Below, one piece after another: positions 6,955 through 8,423 of a stretch of DNA of 8,423 nucleotides (positions within the stretch are counted from its first letter, which is position 1; each line of letters opens with the position of its first letter). Made by a program: the position numbers and the translations under genes. The notes under the pieces are model-generated. The model did not search any database. It was not told where the DNA came from and saw only the letters and a program-made list of their open reading frames with translations. Source of the DNA: RBG-16-66-20 sp035517595 (GTDB taxonomy: Bacteria; Pseudomonadota; Gammaproteobacteria; Burkholderiales; SG8-39); the NCBI GenBank assembly GCA_035517595.1, contig DATIYN010000172.1:1-8423 (forward strand), given 5' to 3'.

Positions 6955-8423
6955 CAGCGTGGCTCCGCTCCGAGGTCGAGGATGAAGCGCCTTTCGAGCA
7001 AGTCGGCGTCGTCGAAATGGCGGCGGCCCACGAATGCGGTGGCCTGGCGTCCCCACTGGCGCATGGCGCCCGCCGAGGCGATCCCCATGGGCCAGAAAAG
7101 GAACCGCTCGCCGCGCTCGCTGCCCGCGATGATGCCATTTTCGCCGAATGCGCTGGCGTGCCCGGGCCCGAATCGCTGCAGGGAGCGCAGTCCCGCGTAC
7201 GGCCGCAGTTCGTAGCGCACCAGGCTGTCGGCGCCGTGCGTGACGCTGACGCGCTCGACGTAGTGCGTGCCGCTCGCGACGCGCACGAGCGGCCGCTCGC
7301 CCGGCGCGAGGCGCGGCAGCGCCTGGGGCGAGAACATCCATTCCTCGGTGTCGTCGGGCGCGGGCCGCGGCCGGGCGCGCGGCGTGGGGAAGAACATGTG
7401 GTAGCAGCCGCAGGGATGGATCGTGTCGTAGACGAGCGGCTCGCCGTCGGGCGCGAGCGTCACGCGCCAGACCAGGCCATCCAGAGTTCCGGCGAGGATG
7501 TCGTTGCCGGATTGCGGCGGCCGCTCGGGAAACCAGAGCGTGTAGACGAGCTGCAGCAGCACGCGCCCCTCGTAGCGAGTCCAGGCGGCATGCGCGTAGA
7601 CCGCGAGGTCGGCCGCGTCCACGGCGGGCGCCGCGCGGTCGCGCATCCAGCGCAGCGCGCCGGGGCGGTCGTAATCGGCGCGCACGGCGATGTCGAAGCT
7701 CGGCGCATAGGCGACCAGCAGTTCGGCGAGCTCGGATTCGCCGGGCTCCGGAATGCCGAGGGAATTCCCGGCGCTGCGCTCGAGGACCGCTGCCGCGCGC
7801 GCGCGCGTGACTGCCTCCCGCGCGGGGGGCGGCGAGAAGCGGATCAGCGTCGCGTCCTTCGGCAGTGCCGGCTCTCCCGCGAAAGCCGCGCGCGTCTCGG
7901 CTTCCTGGCGCCGCACGCCGGCCGCAAACGCGAGGCGCGTGAGCGGGTACAGGCCGAACGCGCGGTCGAGCATCGAGTAATCGTCGGGAACCTGCGCGCG
8001 CTCGAGCAGCGCACGGCGCGCCTCGGGCTCGGCCATGTCGACCTCGCGCAGCAACGCACCGCAGCCCCGGGTGCGCTCGATGGCCACGGTGGCGGCGGGA
8101 ACCCTGCCCGGGGGCAGGTTCAGGATCTCGTGGCTGCGCGCCTCCTCGTCGAGCGCGAGCATGCGGTCGACGAGCGCCTGCAGCGCGCGCGCGTCGCCCT
8201 GCGCGACCGGGCGCAGCGCGGCGAGCAGGCGGCTCGTGCGCAGGTAGGGAAAGCCCGCAACGCGCGCGTCCTGCGCGTCGCGCACGTGCGCCTCGGCCAC
8301 CTGCCCGTCGAGCCAGGCGTACCAGCCGGCGCATGCGCGCACCGGGCCGACCGCCGATGCCAGGTGGCCGCTGAACGGCGCCTCCATCGAAGCGCAGCCG
8401 GCGAGCAGCGCCGCCGCGGCCGC
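6954..8423 (-). CDS. Large uncharacterised lipoprotein, N-terminus beyond right edge
   Basis: The first in-window ATG (8387) is not the real start. The frame stays open to the edge, and the 12 codons before it read AAAAALLAGCAS, the end of a lipoprotein signal peptide. L-A-G-C is the lipobox, with Cys at 8396-8394 and Ala at +2, suggesting outer-membrane sorting. At least 489 residues are visible. I recognise no named domain. The N-terminal third is helical-looking and Ala/Arg/Leu-rich (RTSRLLAALRPVAQGDARAL). The C-terminal half is more conserved-looking: LLQLVYTLWFPERPPQSGND, LDGLVWRVTLAPDGEPLVYD, then H-P-C-G-C-Y-H (7418-7398), FGENGIIAGSERGERFLFWP and RQATAFVGRRHFDD. The stop overlaps the ybhP-like ATG (TGATG), so it is probably the upstream gene of a three-gene operon with ybhP and clsB. 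Function unknown; an envelope role is inferred. Confidence 0.85.
   Translation of the reverse strand, partial: AAAAALLAGCASMEAPFSGHLASAVGPVRACAGWYAWLDGQVAEAHVRDAQDARVAGFPYLRTSRLLAALRPVAQGDARALQALVDRMLALDEEARSHEILNLPPGRVPAATVAIERTRGCGALLREVDMAEPEARRALLERAQVPDDYSMLDRAFGLYPLTRLAFAAGVRRQEAETRAAFAGEPALPKDATLIRFSPPPAREAVTRARAAAVLERSAGNSLGIPEPGESELAELLVAYAPSFDIAVRADYDRPGALRWMRDRAAPAVDAADLAVYAHAAWTRYEGRVLLQLVYTLWFPERPPQSGNDILAGTLDGLVWRVTLAPDGEPLVYDTIHPCGCYHMFFPTPRARPRPAPDDTEEWMFSPQALPRLAPGERPLVRVASGTHYVERVSVTHGADSLVRYELRPYAGLRSLQRFGPGHASAFGENGIIAGSERGERFLFWPMGIASAGAMRQWGRQATAFVGRRHFDDADLLERRFILDLGAEPR

Noticed and set aside
6955..8334. A minus-strand ORF making the YbhP-like protein about 460 residues longer at its N-terminus
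   Set aside because: The extra part is Arg/Ala-rich shadow of the lipoprotein gene in another frame. The family N-terminus, a TGATG junction and a GGAG site all point to the start at 6954.

Overview
The window is strongly GC-rich DNA, with third codon positions mostly G or C, and is densely packed with genes. It looks like a Betaproteobacterium. The S12, S7 and EF-G sequences are close to the Burkholderiales/Rhodocyclales/Nitrosomonadales type as I remember it, and the rpsL-rpsG-fusA-tuf order fits. This is ordinary chromosome: I see no transposase, phage gene, CRISPR array, tRNA or rRNA.

Positions 1-3290 (minus strand) hold the str operon, read right to left: a promoter with a perfect TATAAT, a leader with a strong stem-loop, then rpsL (S12), rpsG (S7), fusA (EF-G) and the first 46 codons of tuf (EF-Tu). 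Spacers are short (22, 10 and 39 bp). Just upstream, also on the minus strand, is a small uncharacterised gene (3293-3763). rpoC, the common upstream neighbour of rpsL, is not there.

Positions 3764-4998 (plus strand) start with a tight head-to-head junction: 16 bp separate the start codons of the uncharacterised gene and a hotdog-fold acyl-CoA thioesterase. The thioesterase is followed one base later by a MaoC-like hydratase, so the two probably act together on acyl-CoA substrates. A 76-residue glycine-zipper lipoprotein follows.

Positions 5034-8423 (minus strand) hold three overlapping genes, read right to left: a large uncharacterised lipoprotein whose N-terminus lies beyond the right edge, a YbhP-like endonuclease/exonuclease/phosphatase protein, and a ClsB-like cardiolipin synthase. 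ybhP and clsB are also adjacent in E. coli. The overlaps (TGATG, then 8 bp) suggest translational coupling and a shared role at the cell envelope.

I found no clearly new multi-gene system. The best leads are the unknown lipoprotein with an H-P-C-G-C-Y-H motif coupled to ybhP-clsB, and the rpsL leader stem-loop combined with an rpsL-rpsG spacer too short for the E. coli type of S7 feedback site.
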